Assembly (NCBI RefSeq): GCF_014770435.1 | Contig: NZ_CP061739.1 | Coordinates: forward strand, 620,001 to 684,000 | DNA from: Psychrobacter sp. 28M-43 | GTDB lineage: Bacteria; Pseudomonadota; Gammaproteobacteria; Pseudomonadales; Moraxellaceae | Length of the DNA stretch: 64,000 bases | Reading direction: 5' to 3' | Shown here: positions 17,703 to 25,496 of the stretch, one piece after another | How the letters are laid out: each line of letters starts with the position of its first letter | Position numbering within the stretch: the first letter of the stretch is position 1 | Notes under the pieces: generated by a model | The model's input: only the letters and a program-made list of their open reading frames with translations | The model's database searches: none | Told to the model about the DNA's origin: nothing | Translations under genes and position numbers: made by a program

Positions 17703-19742
17703 TTATTTCTCTTGATTTACTTCTAATACTGAAAGAAGACTGTCTATTTTTTTAATACTCACTTCGTATTCATGATGAACACGCTTTGGAATATCTAAAG
17801 TGAGTTGAGACTTATAAAAATCTTTAGTTTGTAGCAAAATACTTTTGGATTCTGGTGAAAACACCGCATTTTCACAGCTAATACAAGCAGATGCCAATAC
17901 ACCAGCACCTTTATCACAAGGTTTAATAGACATACATCCGCCAACTAAAGTAGATCGATAACGAATTTTGCCATTTTTGACTGCTTTCTTAGTACTATTT
18001 CTATTATCTAAGAACTTAGGAAGCTTATTCTCTACTTTTCTTTTTTGTAGATTTTTACCAGCTGCACCAGTTAGTGTCACCCTGCTATCTAACAATTCAT
18101 GCAAATTATCTGACTCTACTCTTGCTTGGGCCTCCTGCCATTCCTTTTGCATAGCTTTGACTTCAGGGCCGTTGCCTAAAATATTTATCGCTCTAGAGTT
18201 TGAGTCCGTGTAATAGACTGTCATCATCATGCTTATATGTTTTAGCTGGGATTTAAGAGTAGGATATGAAACATAACCACTAGAAGCAGCATACACGGCT
18301 AAGGAGCGTCTAAACTGATGAAAGCCTAAAGGCCAAGGCTTACCTAATTTAATATTATTAGATATTTCATCGCCGTATAAAAATTGACTGACTTCCTTTA
18401 AGTCTTGTTCTGAAATTAATAAGTGCTCTGATGACATTATTTTTTGAATGAGGTTGCTATTTAAGGCAGTTGTTGCATAATCAAAATGCGGATGAGGCTT
18501 TCCAGATTTCCCATTTTCAATTGAAAAAAACAACGGTAACTTACTCTCATCTTCTGCCACCTGACTCTTATTAGCAGACCAGTTCAAAGCTCCTTGAGTG
18601 ATAAATTTAGCTGCTTCAAAAGCTTCTTCAACAATTGAACCTGTTACCCATTTTGTAAATCTTGGTACTCCATTACTTTCCAATTTTGTTGTAGTTGACC
18701 ATACTACAGGTATATTCCCAGTATCGGAATGAATATGTCTTAGCCCGTTGAAAGGGATAGATAGTAATTCATTTTTACGCATACCTGTAAACGCAGCTAT
18801 AACAAAAGCGCTTTTCATCTGTATTTGACCTAAGCTGATTGTTAAACTTAACCAATTAGCATTCTTGATGATGTTTAAATCTGTTAATTCTGCTAAAATC
18901 TTAGTTAGCTTTGTATCTGTCTTCAAAGCAGTTTGCCAATAAAATCTGATTAAGCTTTTTTGTGATTTAGTAAGCTTACTCATAGGTACACTCTGATCTA
19001 ATCTTAATGCTTCATCTCTTACTTTAGTACGTGCAGAAAAAACATATGAGATCTGCTCAGCGTGCTTATTAAAAACCTGCAAACTTTCAATGGTATCTTT
19101 TAGCAGGTTCTGATAAATACGTGAAGGAATGATCATGGTTTGAAGACTTTGAGAAGTCTCAGGGAAAGATTTTCTAGTCTTTCTTAGTTTGCTTGAAAAT
19201 TCTTTTGAAGGTTGCATGTTACACCAAAAATTACTTTGATTTAAAACAGATGCTGTATCAATAAATCTTTGTATCTTGCCTAAATGCAAACCTATTTGTT
19301 TCTCCGTCGAACTATTAGTTACTAGGAAGTCGATTGCACTACTGTCAGTAAATATATTATTAAAGTCAATATTATTGTTTACACAGTAACTAATTAGGAA
19401 GGATATAGCGACTATATCACTATTCAATTTTGACATAGAACATCCATTCATCTCACAATTCCAATTGAGAGTAAATACCTTCAAAAACTTAACTGCTGAT
19501 TTGAATTTTTTGCCGTCGGTATTAATAGATGAGGATAGGTTCCGAATTTTAGTTCTAAAATTAATAGTTCTATGTGAATTGCTAGTAGCACTATAGTCCC
19601 AAATATCATCAGAGAATAATGATAAAGCATCTCCACTCTTGGAAAGCGTTACAATCAAACCAGATGATGGGTTTTCGATTAGGTCTTTAGATATTGGTTG
19701 TATCTCTTTAACGAGGGGTTCACGCATCATTGTCTTGGTCAT
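17703..19742 (-). CDS. Tyrosine recombinase, large (IntB-like)
   Basis: The 679-aa protein keeps all the visible tyrosine-recombinase catalytic positions: Arg322 (TGMRKNELL), His475 and Arg478 (HQFRRS), His502 (QLKHIS) and the nucleophile Tyr510 or Tyr511. After the catalytic domain it has a C-terminal extension with a Cys cluster (Cys603, 609, 620, 623) that could bind a metal. It overlaps the preceding gene by 4 bp (ATGA) and is followed after 1 bp by the 139-aa gene. The likely role is integration and excision of the island, together with the recombinase at 21693. Confidence 0.85.
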   Translation of the reverse strand: MTKTMMREPLVKEIQPISKDLIENPSSGLIVTLSKSGDALSLFSDDIWDYSATSNSHRTINFRTKIRNLSSSINTDGKKFKSAVKFLKVFTLNWNCEMNGCSMSKLNSDIVAISFLISYCVNNNIDFNNIFTDSSAIDFLVTNSSTEKQIGLHLGKIQRFIDTASVLNQSNFWCNMQPSKEFSSKLRKTRKSFPETSQSLQTMIIPSRIYQNLLKDTIESLQVFNKHAEQISYVFSARTKVRDEALRLDQSVPMSKLTKSQKSLIRFYWQTALKTDTKLTKILAELTDLNIIKNANWLSLTISLGQIQMKSAFVIAAFTGMRKNELLSIPFNGLRHIHSDTGNIPVVWSTTTKLESNGVPRFTKWVTGSIVEEAFEAAKFITQGALNWSANKSQVAEDESKLPLFFSIENGKSGKPHPHFDYATTALNSNLIQKIMSSEHLLISEQDLKEVSQFLYGDEISNNIKLGKPWPLGFHQFRRSLAVYAASSGYVSYPTLKSQLKHISMMMTVYYTDSNSRAINILGNGPEVKAMQKEWQEAQARVESDNLHELLDSRVTLTGAAGKNLQKRKVENKLPKFLDNRNSTKKAVKNGKIRYRSTLVGGCMSIKPCDKGAGVLASACISCENAVFSPESKSILLQTKDFYKSQLTLDIPKRVHHEYEVSIKKIDSLLSVLEVNQEK

Positions 19743-21700
19743 AAACTTAAGCTTTTTCTGTTAGATTCTGAGGCTACAGTGAGAAAATTTATATGCTCAT
19801 CCCAATACTCATTATAAATTTGCATTTTTATTTTTTGTTCAGCATCATCAACGAGTTCAATTACTCTATTATCTTTTCCTTTAAGAATATTGATAATCTC
19901 GTCAATTCTAAATAGTGATGGTTCTATAGAGAGAAGATGATATTCAGGATCATCACGAATCATAGAAGACTTTAGTAGAGCCTCCTTCAAACTTAATAGT
20001 TTATGTATATCTTCAAAATCTATATGAATTGCAAAAAATTCACAGAACAAACAACTTTCAAATGTAGCACAGGAAGGGTTGGGGGCTTCATTATTAAAGC
20101 CCAATGCCTTAACAGGATCATTATCTGATAGGTTAGAACAAGATCCTGCTGGTATTTTCTCCGTATCATAGTTAGTTGAAGTCTTGATAGATATAGTTTG
20201 TTCATTAGTTCGATTAGACCTAAGAACTGCGGTAATCATTTTTTCGTGATAATGATTCATCTCTATTGCTTGAGACTCAATATCGATCGAAGTGTAAGAT
20301 TTAGCTACTGTAGTTAAAGAGTTATTCAACTTCCTAGCTACTAATGACAAATTTCCTTTAGAATGTTTTATGTAGTATTCCGCACATAGGTTTCTAATGT
20401 CTCTAGCAGTAACCCTTTTAACCCCTTTAAAAAGTGGAGTATTGTCGTCAATAGAACTGACAGAGCTACGTGCAAAACGCTTTAATTGACGATGTTCTCC
20501 AATACGCATAAACAAGTATTCTTGACAGTCTCCAGGAAGATGAAGGTTATCAACCCACTCTCTAAGTTTCAAATACTGTATGAGATAACGTTTTAAGTGA
20601 GAAGGAGCGGAAAATTCAATCTGTCTACCTGCTCGATATTTATGTTTTTTAGCAAAAGTTGATAAGCCAAGGTTTTCCAAATTTAAATCAGATATTTTCA
20701 AATCAAGTGTGGGTTGTATATTAGCAGCAGTGAAAGAAAGGTAAATGTAATAAAAGCAATATGTACATAGGTTATAAGCATAAATTTTTCTAGAGTCTAA
20801 ATTCTCATTGATCCATGTATTTCTGTTGTTTATTAATGTGTTTTTATAGAAATCTTTCTTAGTATGCTCACAATTATAATAATTTGATAAAGCATTTTTT
20901 ACCTCATTAAAGGGTAAGGGTTCACCACTATTGTAGAAGCAATTAGGTAGTTTCTTTATGCCATATTTTCTAGTTGAATCCCAATAATAATCATTACTTG
21001 ATGATTTTGCTAAAGTAATAGGTATAGGGTAGATTTTATTTAATATGGCGTATGAGAATTCATTAAAGTATGTAATGCAGGTTTGTAAGAAGTTTTTGAA
21101 GTCTTCTAATGAGGAGTCTCTTTCTTTACTGTTATGCCCCATATGACGATGCTTGGGAATAATACTAAGTATATCGATATCAGATAAGTTATAAGCGATT
21201 TTTATGAAATCTCTTGCAGTATTTAGCTTGTCATAAAGAGTTGTAGTGCTTATAGATTTTGCACCACTTAAACGCGCCTTTTGATAGAGATTAATTTGAT
21301 AATATTTATAATTAGATGCTAAATCATCTAAAGTAAGAGGCTTAGAGCCTTCAAAATCACAAAAATCAAAAAAATATCTTAAATTATGAAGGTAACCTCG
21401 CACCGTTTCATCTCTCAACCCTTTTTGAAGGATTTCCCTAAGGTACCTTCTCAACCATTCTACACGTTCTATAGACAATGTTGATTCATCAACTAGGCCC
21501 GTAATATAGCTCTTAGTTTTATCTCGGGAATGACCAGAATCGTTCTCTCTATTGGTATAGCAGACTCTACCAATATCGACTTTAAAGGACACACCATCAG
21601 CTCTTGAACCTACAATTACTGTGTATTGAGGATCAACGATATCTTCTATTTGCTTAGTGCTTATCTCAATAAGCTGCCTGTCATTGAAAGAATTAGACAT
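19739..21700 (-). CDS. Recombinase-fold protein without catalytic residues (Tfp-like)
   Basis: From the ATG at 21700 the protein has 653 aa, with AAGGGCG as ribosome site; the upstream TTG at 21718 is not used. The overall layout is that of a tyrosine recombinase, but the key positions are changed. The first catalytic Arg region reads FTAANIQPTLDL, the HxxR box reads RDIR, the later His is Asn (KLNNS), and only the Tyr (KSYTS, near 469) remains. A C-terminal Cys group (521, 544, 550, 553) resembles that of its neighbour. This matches the non-catalytic tyrosine-recombinase-fold partner described in intA-tfp-intB elements. It overlaps intA by 8 bp and intB by 4 bp. Confidence 0.75.
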   Translation of the reverse strand: MSNSFNDRQLIEISTKQIEDIVDPQYTVIVGSRADGVSFKVDIGRVCYTNRENDSGHSRDKTKSYITGLVDESTLSIERVEWLRRYLREILQKGLRDETVRGYLHNLRYFFDFCDFEGSKPLTLDDLASNYKYYQINLYQKARLSGAKSISTTTLYDKLNTARDFIKIAYNLSDIDILSIIPKHRHMGHNSKERDSSLEDFKNFLQTCITYFNEFSYAILNKIYPIPITLAKSSSNDYYWDSTRKYGIKKLPNCFYNSGEPLPFNEVKNALSNYYNCEHTKKDFYKNTLINNRNTWINENLDSRKIYAYNLCTYCFYYIYLSFTAANIQPTLDLKISDLNLENLGLSTFAKKHKYRAGRQIEFSAPSHLKRYLIQYLKLREWVDNLHLPGDCQEYLFMRIGEHRQLKRFARSSVSSIDDNTPLFKGVKRVTARDIRNLCAEYYIKHSKGNLSLVARKLNNSLTTVAKSYTSIDIESQAIEMNHYHEKMITAVLRSNRTNEQTISIKTSTNYDTEKIPAGSCSNLSDNDPVKALGFNNEAPNPSCATFESCLFCEFFAIHIDFEDIHKLLSLKEALLKSSMIRDDPEYHLLSIEPSLFRIDEIINILKGKDNRVIELVDDAEQKIKMQIYNEYWDEHINFLTVASESNRKSLSL

Positions 21701-23129
21701 TATATTCGCCCTTATCAAATGTTACGCCGAACGTATCTTGTATATCATTGAATTCTTTTACTTCCGAGTCGAATTTTAGATAGGCCTCAGTGGTTGTTAG
21801 GCTTCTATGGTTTAACCTTTGTCTGACATGATCAAATATCTTAGAATCAGGGTATTCCTTAGCTCTAAGGTTTCTTACGATATTCATCCCATAGGTAGCA
21901 CGCAAATCATGGAATGAAAAATTTTGAAGACTTGGTTCAAATTTTTGAACCTTGGAAATGAATTTTTTTAATTCATTTCTTAAAGATTGGCCGTTTTTAG
22001 GTACCATAACGGGCGCTTCAGTGTTCCAAACTGGTTTAGGGTTGTTACGATTACGATCTATAATTTCTCTTTCAGCAGTTAAATAGGGGTTTCCAGTTCG
22101 AGTTAAAAACACATAGTTATCGTCAGTATTTGCATAAAAGCTGTTTATATTTTGTCTTCTATGTTCCGCTCTTTCGCAATCTATATATGTTGCTAAATGA
22201 TCAATTAGGTTACGTGAAAACATTAAGCGGTTTAGTCGCCCACCCTTTGAATCTGTTCTGTATTTATATCCAGTATTTATCACGGCATAATTTGAATCAG
22301 CATTTTGTTCTAAGTAGTGGAGAGCAGTTTTGATACAAGCAATAGAGAGAGTGCATACGCTTTGTTGTCTAGCTCCTGTTCCGAGAGCTATTCTTATCAT
22401 TAGCTCTAACTCTATTGACGCATAGTTTTTATCAAATGCCCTGAAAATAATTTCTTGTTCTTCAGAGCTTAAAGGACGCAGACTGCCTCCATCTCTCAAC
22501 TTACCTAGTGATGGTAAGGGTTTTCTGCTGCTTCTTAGCTTGAGATCATTTGTAATAACACTAATATTCCTCATTATTCCTACATTATTATGAATAGGTA
22601 TAGAAACCTTCCTTTCTCTAAAGGGCTTATTCTCTATATCAGACTGAGATACGAATGATTGATGCTGTATATAATTATAGAAATGAGCAACAGAGGACAG
22701 AATGTTATTAATGTATTGAGAGCTAAAGTCGTGCTGTTCTATTACAGCCTGTAAAAAAGCTTTGAATTTGCGAGGAACTCTTTGCTGATACTGGGTAGGT
22801 AAGTCTAAAAAGTGTTGGTTACTATGTTCTAGGTACTGTAGATAGTATTTTAGGTGGATAGCTCTTGCGGATAACGTTTTCATATTTGAAAGCGCAGGAG
22901 TGTCTAGTTGTCCCATGAGATATAGGTTACCTATTTTCCAAGGTAAACCATCTGATTGAATGATAACAGGCATTCTGAAGTGATAATCTGAGTTAGCTAA
23001 AGAGCTAAAAGTGTAATCGTAATCATTAGCCTGAGCAGTCTTTGACCAATTTGCATTCTGCAATCTAAACCGTCTTAGATAAATTACTTTTGCATTAGAG
23101 TCAAAAAGGTCTTTAAGAGAAGGTTTCAT
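21693..23129 (-). CDS. Tyrosine recombinase/integrase (IntA-like)
   Basis: The 478-aa protein has a complete catalytic set: Arg254 (GTGARQQSV), His407 and Arg410 (HDLRATYG), His441 (RLNHRS) and Tyr450 (TEAYLKF). An N-terminal core-binding SAM-like region lies around residues 80-170. It is the first recombinase of a five-gene operon and starts inside the stop of the small RHH gene (4-bp overlap). Likely role: site-specific integration into epmC. Tn554 TnpA is a possible relative, but the order with a degenerate second recombinase fits the SE-type module better. Confidence 0.88.
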   Translation of the reverse strand: MKPSLKDLFDSNAKVIYLRRFRLQNANWSKTAQANDYDYTFSSLANSDYHFRMPVIIQSDGLPWKIGNLYLMGQLDTPALSNMKTLSARAIHLKYYLQYLEHSNQHFLDLPTQYQQRVPRKFKAFLQAVIEQHDFSSQYINNILSSVAHFYNYIQHQSFVSQSDIENKPFRERKVSIPIHNNVGIMRNISVITNDLKLRSSRKPLPSLGKLRDGGSLRPLSSEEQEIIFRAFDKNYASIELELMIRIALGTGARQQSVCTLSIACIKTALHYLEQNADSNYAVINTGYKYRTDSKGGRLNRLMFSRNLIDHLATYIDCERAEHRRQNINSFYANTDDNYVFLTRTGNPYLTAEREIIDRNRNNPKPVWNTEAPVMVPKNGQSLRNELKKFISKVQKFEPSLQNFSFHDLRATYGMNIVRNLRAKEYPDSKIFDHVRQRLNHRSLTTTEAYLKFDSEVKEFNDIQDTFGVTFDKGEYNV

Positions 23130-23281
23130 CTCTTTTCTAGTTCACTGAGTTCTTTGGCTTTAAACATAAGCTTTTCTATATATTGAGATAACGAATGGAA
23201 CTGGTTCTTTGCATCATTTATGGCAAAATTCTTAAGTTCTTTAGGTACCCGGACGTTCATCTGAACCTTCTGATTTGACAT
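23126..23281 (-). CDS. Small ribbon-helix-helix protein leading the recombinase operon
   Basis: This is a 51-aa gene, too short for a long-ORF screen. The start MSNQKVQMNVRVPKELKNFA has the beta-strand then helix pattern of Arc/MetJ-type RHH DNA-binding proteins, and the rest (FHSLSQYIEKLMFKAKELSEL) forms helices. Its TGA overlaps the intA ATG by 4 bp. AGAGG lies near, but slightly far from, the ATG at 23281. Its place and type suggest an operon autoregulator or a recombination directionality factor. Confidence 0.75.
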   Translation of the reverse strand: MSNQKVQMNVRVPKELKNFAINDAKNQFHSLSQYIEKLMFKAKELSELEKR

Positions 23282-23312
23282 GTATTTACCTCTTTAGGGT
23301 TTGTTACATAAT

Positions 23313-23333
23313 ATGATAGCATTATGCTATCAT
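23313..23333. promoter_or_regulatory. Perfect palindrome in the divergent intergenic region (putative operator)
   Basis: ATGATAGCA and TGCTATCAT, separated by TTA, form a 21-bp inverted repeat. It lies midway between the RHH-recombinase operon (start 23281, minus) and the regulator at 23397 (plus). Both genes encode RHH-type DNA-binding domains, so this is the natural candidate operator. Which protein binds is not known. Confidence 0.65.
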
Positions 23334-23396
23334 TGCCGCAAGTTCCTTATGGTAATATTATTTGTTTTAAATTCAATATTCTATTTGGGCTTTAAA

Positions 23397-24341
23397 ATGT
23401 CAAAAAATGTGCAGTTTAATTTAAGAATTCCTACTGAATTGAAAGCCCTGATCTCCGATGCCTCAAAAGTTAGTGGACGTTCAATTAATGCCGAGGCACA
23501 GTATCGACTAGAAAAATCTTTTGAAGGTCAAGAAGGAAGTTATATCGAAGCTATCGACGATTTAAAGAGTTTTTTTGATGCTCATTTACGTAGCGATCGC
23601 TTAAATCTACTATCTGGCAAACTAAATTTCCTCTTGAGTGAAGCTAAGGCAACTGATAGTTTTCATACCCCAAGTATTTCTAGAGTTGCTGAGGCCCTGG
23701 GATACAATAGTGTGGGCGTTACTGAGGATTGGTTTGAAGGGCGAAAAGAGCCATCGTTTAACGAATTAGAAAAATTAGCCACATACTTTGGATGCCAAAA
23801 GAATTGGCTCGTTCATGATGAAGGAAGGCCTTTCGCAAAAGAAACATTTGAGTTTGGTTATGATATTGAAGAGAATGCTAGAAGCTTATTAAAAGGTAAT
23901 AATGAAGATGAGGTTAAGTTGGTCTGGTTTGCTCGGAACAATACTGAAAACGGTGAACTAGTTATTATCAAGCATTACGATAGTTGGCATGGTTTGGTTC
24001 TAGACTCTCGTGTGCATGTCAGTGACAAAGTAGGTATAGGTGGCTCTGAAGACAGAGCGCTCCTATCCTTAACATTAAAGTATCTTTGTAAGTACCATAT
24101 CTCAAAGATCAGAGGAGCAATAGTTTCAGAACCAGACTTTAACGAATTAATTTGGGCCAAACAAAATCCGATCAAAGTAATTGATAAGTATCGTCACAAT
24201 TCTTGGATTGAAGATATTTGGGATAGGTCAATGTATTCAAAGAAAGCTAATAGTTACTGGAAAGGATGGAGTGAGATGTGCATGTCTAATGAACTTTATA
24301 TTAGTGGACATGAGATTTTATCTAAAATATCTATAAAGTAA
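23397..24341 (+). CDS. Divergent regulator: Arc-like RHH N-terminus plus HTH-like middle region
   Basis: From the ATG at 23397 the protein has 314 aa. Residues 1-45 (NVQFNLRIPTELKALISDASKVSGRSINAEAQYRL) are an Arc-type RHH domain. Residues about 60-130 (SISRVAEALGYNSVGVTEDWFEGRKEPSFNELEKLATYFGC) resemble a helix-turn-helix with the 'work out which regulator fits' pattern of XRE proteins. The C-terminal 180 residues are unassigned. The longer frame back to 23301 lacks homology and overlaps the palindrome. It is probably the switch protein of the island, controlling the recombinases opposite. Confidence 0.7.
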   Translation: MSKNVQFNLRIPTELKALISDASKVSGRSINAEAQYRLEKSFEGQEGSYIEAIDDLKSFFDAHLRSDRLNLLSGKLNFLLSEAKATDSFHTPSISRVAEALGYNSVGVTEDWFEGRKEPSFNELEKLATYFGCQKNWLVHDEGRPFAKETFEFGYDIEENARSLLKGNNEDEVKLVWFARNNTENGELVIIKHYDSWHGLVLDSRVHVSDKVGIGGSEDRALLSLTLKYLCKYHISKIRGAIVSEPDFNELIWAKQNPIKVIDKYRHNSWIEDIWDRSMYSKKANSYWKGWSEMCMSNELYISGHEILSKISIK

Positions 24342-24441
24342 TTTGAGATAAAATAAGTATGCCATACTAGGGCGTGTCATCAATTAGCATAGATATTTCA
24401 GAATAAGCTATACTTAGATCGTATTTAGGAATTTGAGCTCA

Positions 24442-24810
24442 ATGACTATGACAAGACGACATGCCCTACGTGATGACCAATGGGAGAGAATTAAAGACAT
24501 TCTACCTGGTAAACCAAGTGACGTTGGTGTTACTGCAAAGGATAACCGCTTGTTCGTAGAAGCGGTTCTGTACCGTTACAAGACCGGCATACCTTGGCGT
24601 GACCTACCTGAACGCTTTGGCGACTTCAGAGTGATTCATACTCGTTTTAGTCGCTGGTCAAAAAAAGGCGTATGGAAGCAGGTTTTTAATCAACTCTCTG
24701 AACAATCCGATGACGAATATGCCATGCTAGATGCCACGATTGTTAAAGCCCACCAGCACAGTGCTGGAAAAAAAGGGATCAAGCCATTGGACGCAGCAAA
24801 GGTGGACTGA
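24442..24810 (+). CDS. IS427-type transposase, OrfA (frameshift product start)
   Basis: The frame encodes the N-terminal DNA-binding region typical of IS5/IS427 (RRHALRDDQWERIKDILPGK, DLPERFGDFRVIHTRFSRW) and the first catalytic Asp in AMLDATIVKAHQHSAG. Near its end is A7GGG (24768-24777), a slippery site. A -1 shift there gives AIGRSKGGLKTKIH, the canonical continuation in OrfB. Start ATG 24442 is used; the in-frame TTG at 24433 is not. Confidence 0.88.
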   Translation: MTMTRRHALRDDQWERIKDILPGKPSDVGVTAKDNRLFVEAVLYRYKTGIPWRDLPERFGDFRVIHTRFSRWSKKGVWKQVFNQLSEQSDDEYAMLDATIVKAHQHSAGKKGIKPLDAAKVD

Positions 24811-25196
24811 AGACTAAAATACATACTCGAACAGATGCATTAGGCAATCCTACTGGCTTTTATCTAACAGGTGGGGCAGCTCATGACCTGTGTGGCTCAG
24901 ATGAATTGCTTGATGTCAGTATTAGCCAAACGTGGCTTGCCGATAAAGCTTACGATGCTGATGCCCGCGTTATTGAACCGATTAAAGCAGTGCAAGGTAA
25001 TGCAGTTATACCATCTAAGTGTCATCGGCTGCAGCCAAGAGACTTCGATAAAGAGCTTTATAAAGCGAGGCACCTAATAGAGAACTTCTTTGCCAAGATT
25101 AAGCAGTATCGTGCGATTGCCACTCGCTATGATAAGTTAGCCAGTCATTTCCTTAGTGCCATTCACTTAGTTTCTTGTGTCGTTTGGCTTAATTGA
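24775..25196 (+). CDS. IS427-type transposase, OrfB part read after -1 frameshift
   Basis: This frame continues the transposase after the shift at A7GGG. It reads GRSKGGLKTKIHTRTDALGNP, then the second catalytic Asp (WLADKAYDAD) and the Glu in KARHLIENFFAKIKQYR. The frame has no good start of its own near the join, which supports expression only as an OrfAB fusion. All three DDE residues are present. Confidence 0.85.
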
Positions 25197-25222
25197 TGAC
25201 ACGCCCTAAAGAAAATCAATAA

Positions 25223-25363
25223 ATATGGACGTGCAAGGTAGCCATTACTCGTGGTAATGCGCCTTTAGCAATGTTGCTTTATTGTAATGAAAATAAGGGC
25301 ACTATACTAGCGTTATTGCGAGCAAATACTGATGTAAATAATAAGGTAAGTAGTAATAAATAA
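25223..25363 (+). pseudogene. Ankyrin-repeat gene fragment
   Basis: The plus-strand frame gives ITRGNAPLAMLLYCNENKGTILALL and then RANTDVNNK before the stop at 25363. Together these match the ankyrin consensus (G-x-x-PLxxA...LLxxGADVNxK). A stop at 25220 and the IS end at 25206 truncate it upstream, and no start or matching part is seen left of the IS. It is a remnant of an ankyrin protein gene. Confidence 0.6.
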
Positions 25364-25415
25364 TGCTAAACCAAGGATTTAGCGTCTATGTTAAAAAGGC
25401 TATTTAGTAAGATTG

Positions 25416-25455
25416 AAAAAGACAACGTCCTATTATCAAAGGACGTTGTCTTTTT
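25416..25455. terminator. Bidirectional terminator downstream of dsbD
   Basis: AAAAAGACAACGTCCT pairs perfectly with AGGACGTTGTCTTTTT around an 8-nt loop. With poly-A on the left and poly-T on the right it can end transcription from either side. On the minus strand it lies about 40 bp after the dsbD stop. Confidence 0.88.
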
Positions 25456-25496
25456 AATGGGTAGAAATGATGTGGAATTTATCTACATTTAAACGA

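Larger units (their letters stand above)
24370..25206 (+). mobile_element. IS5-family element (IS427-type), 837 bp, intact
   Basis: Perfect terminal repeats (GGGCGTGTCATCAATTA inward from both ends) are flanked by TA on each side. Inside are two overlapping frames that together make a full transposase through a -1 shift. The element separates the recombinase regulator from an ankyrin remnant and dsbD. It is likely active or recently so, since repeats and catalytic motifs are undamaged. Confidence 0.9.

Noticed and set aside
17703..23129. Reading the three large minus-strand genes as a phage integrase plus phage genes
   Set aside because: No phage structural, replication or lysis genes follow, and all three are related recombinase-like proteins in one operon.
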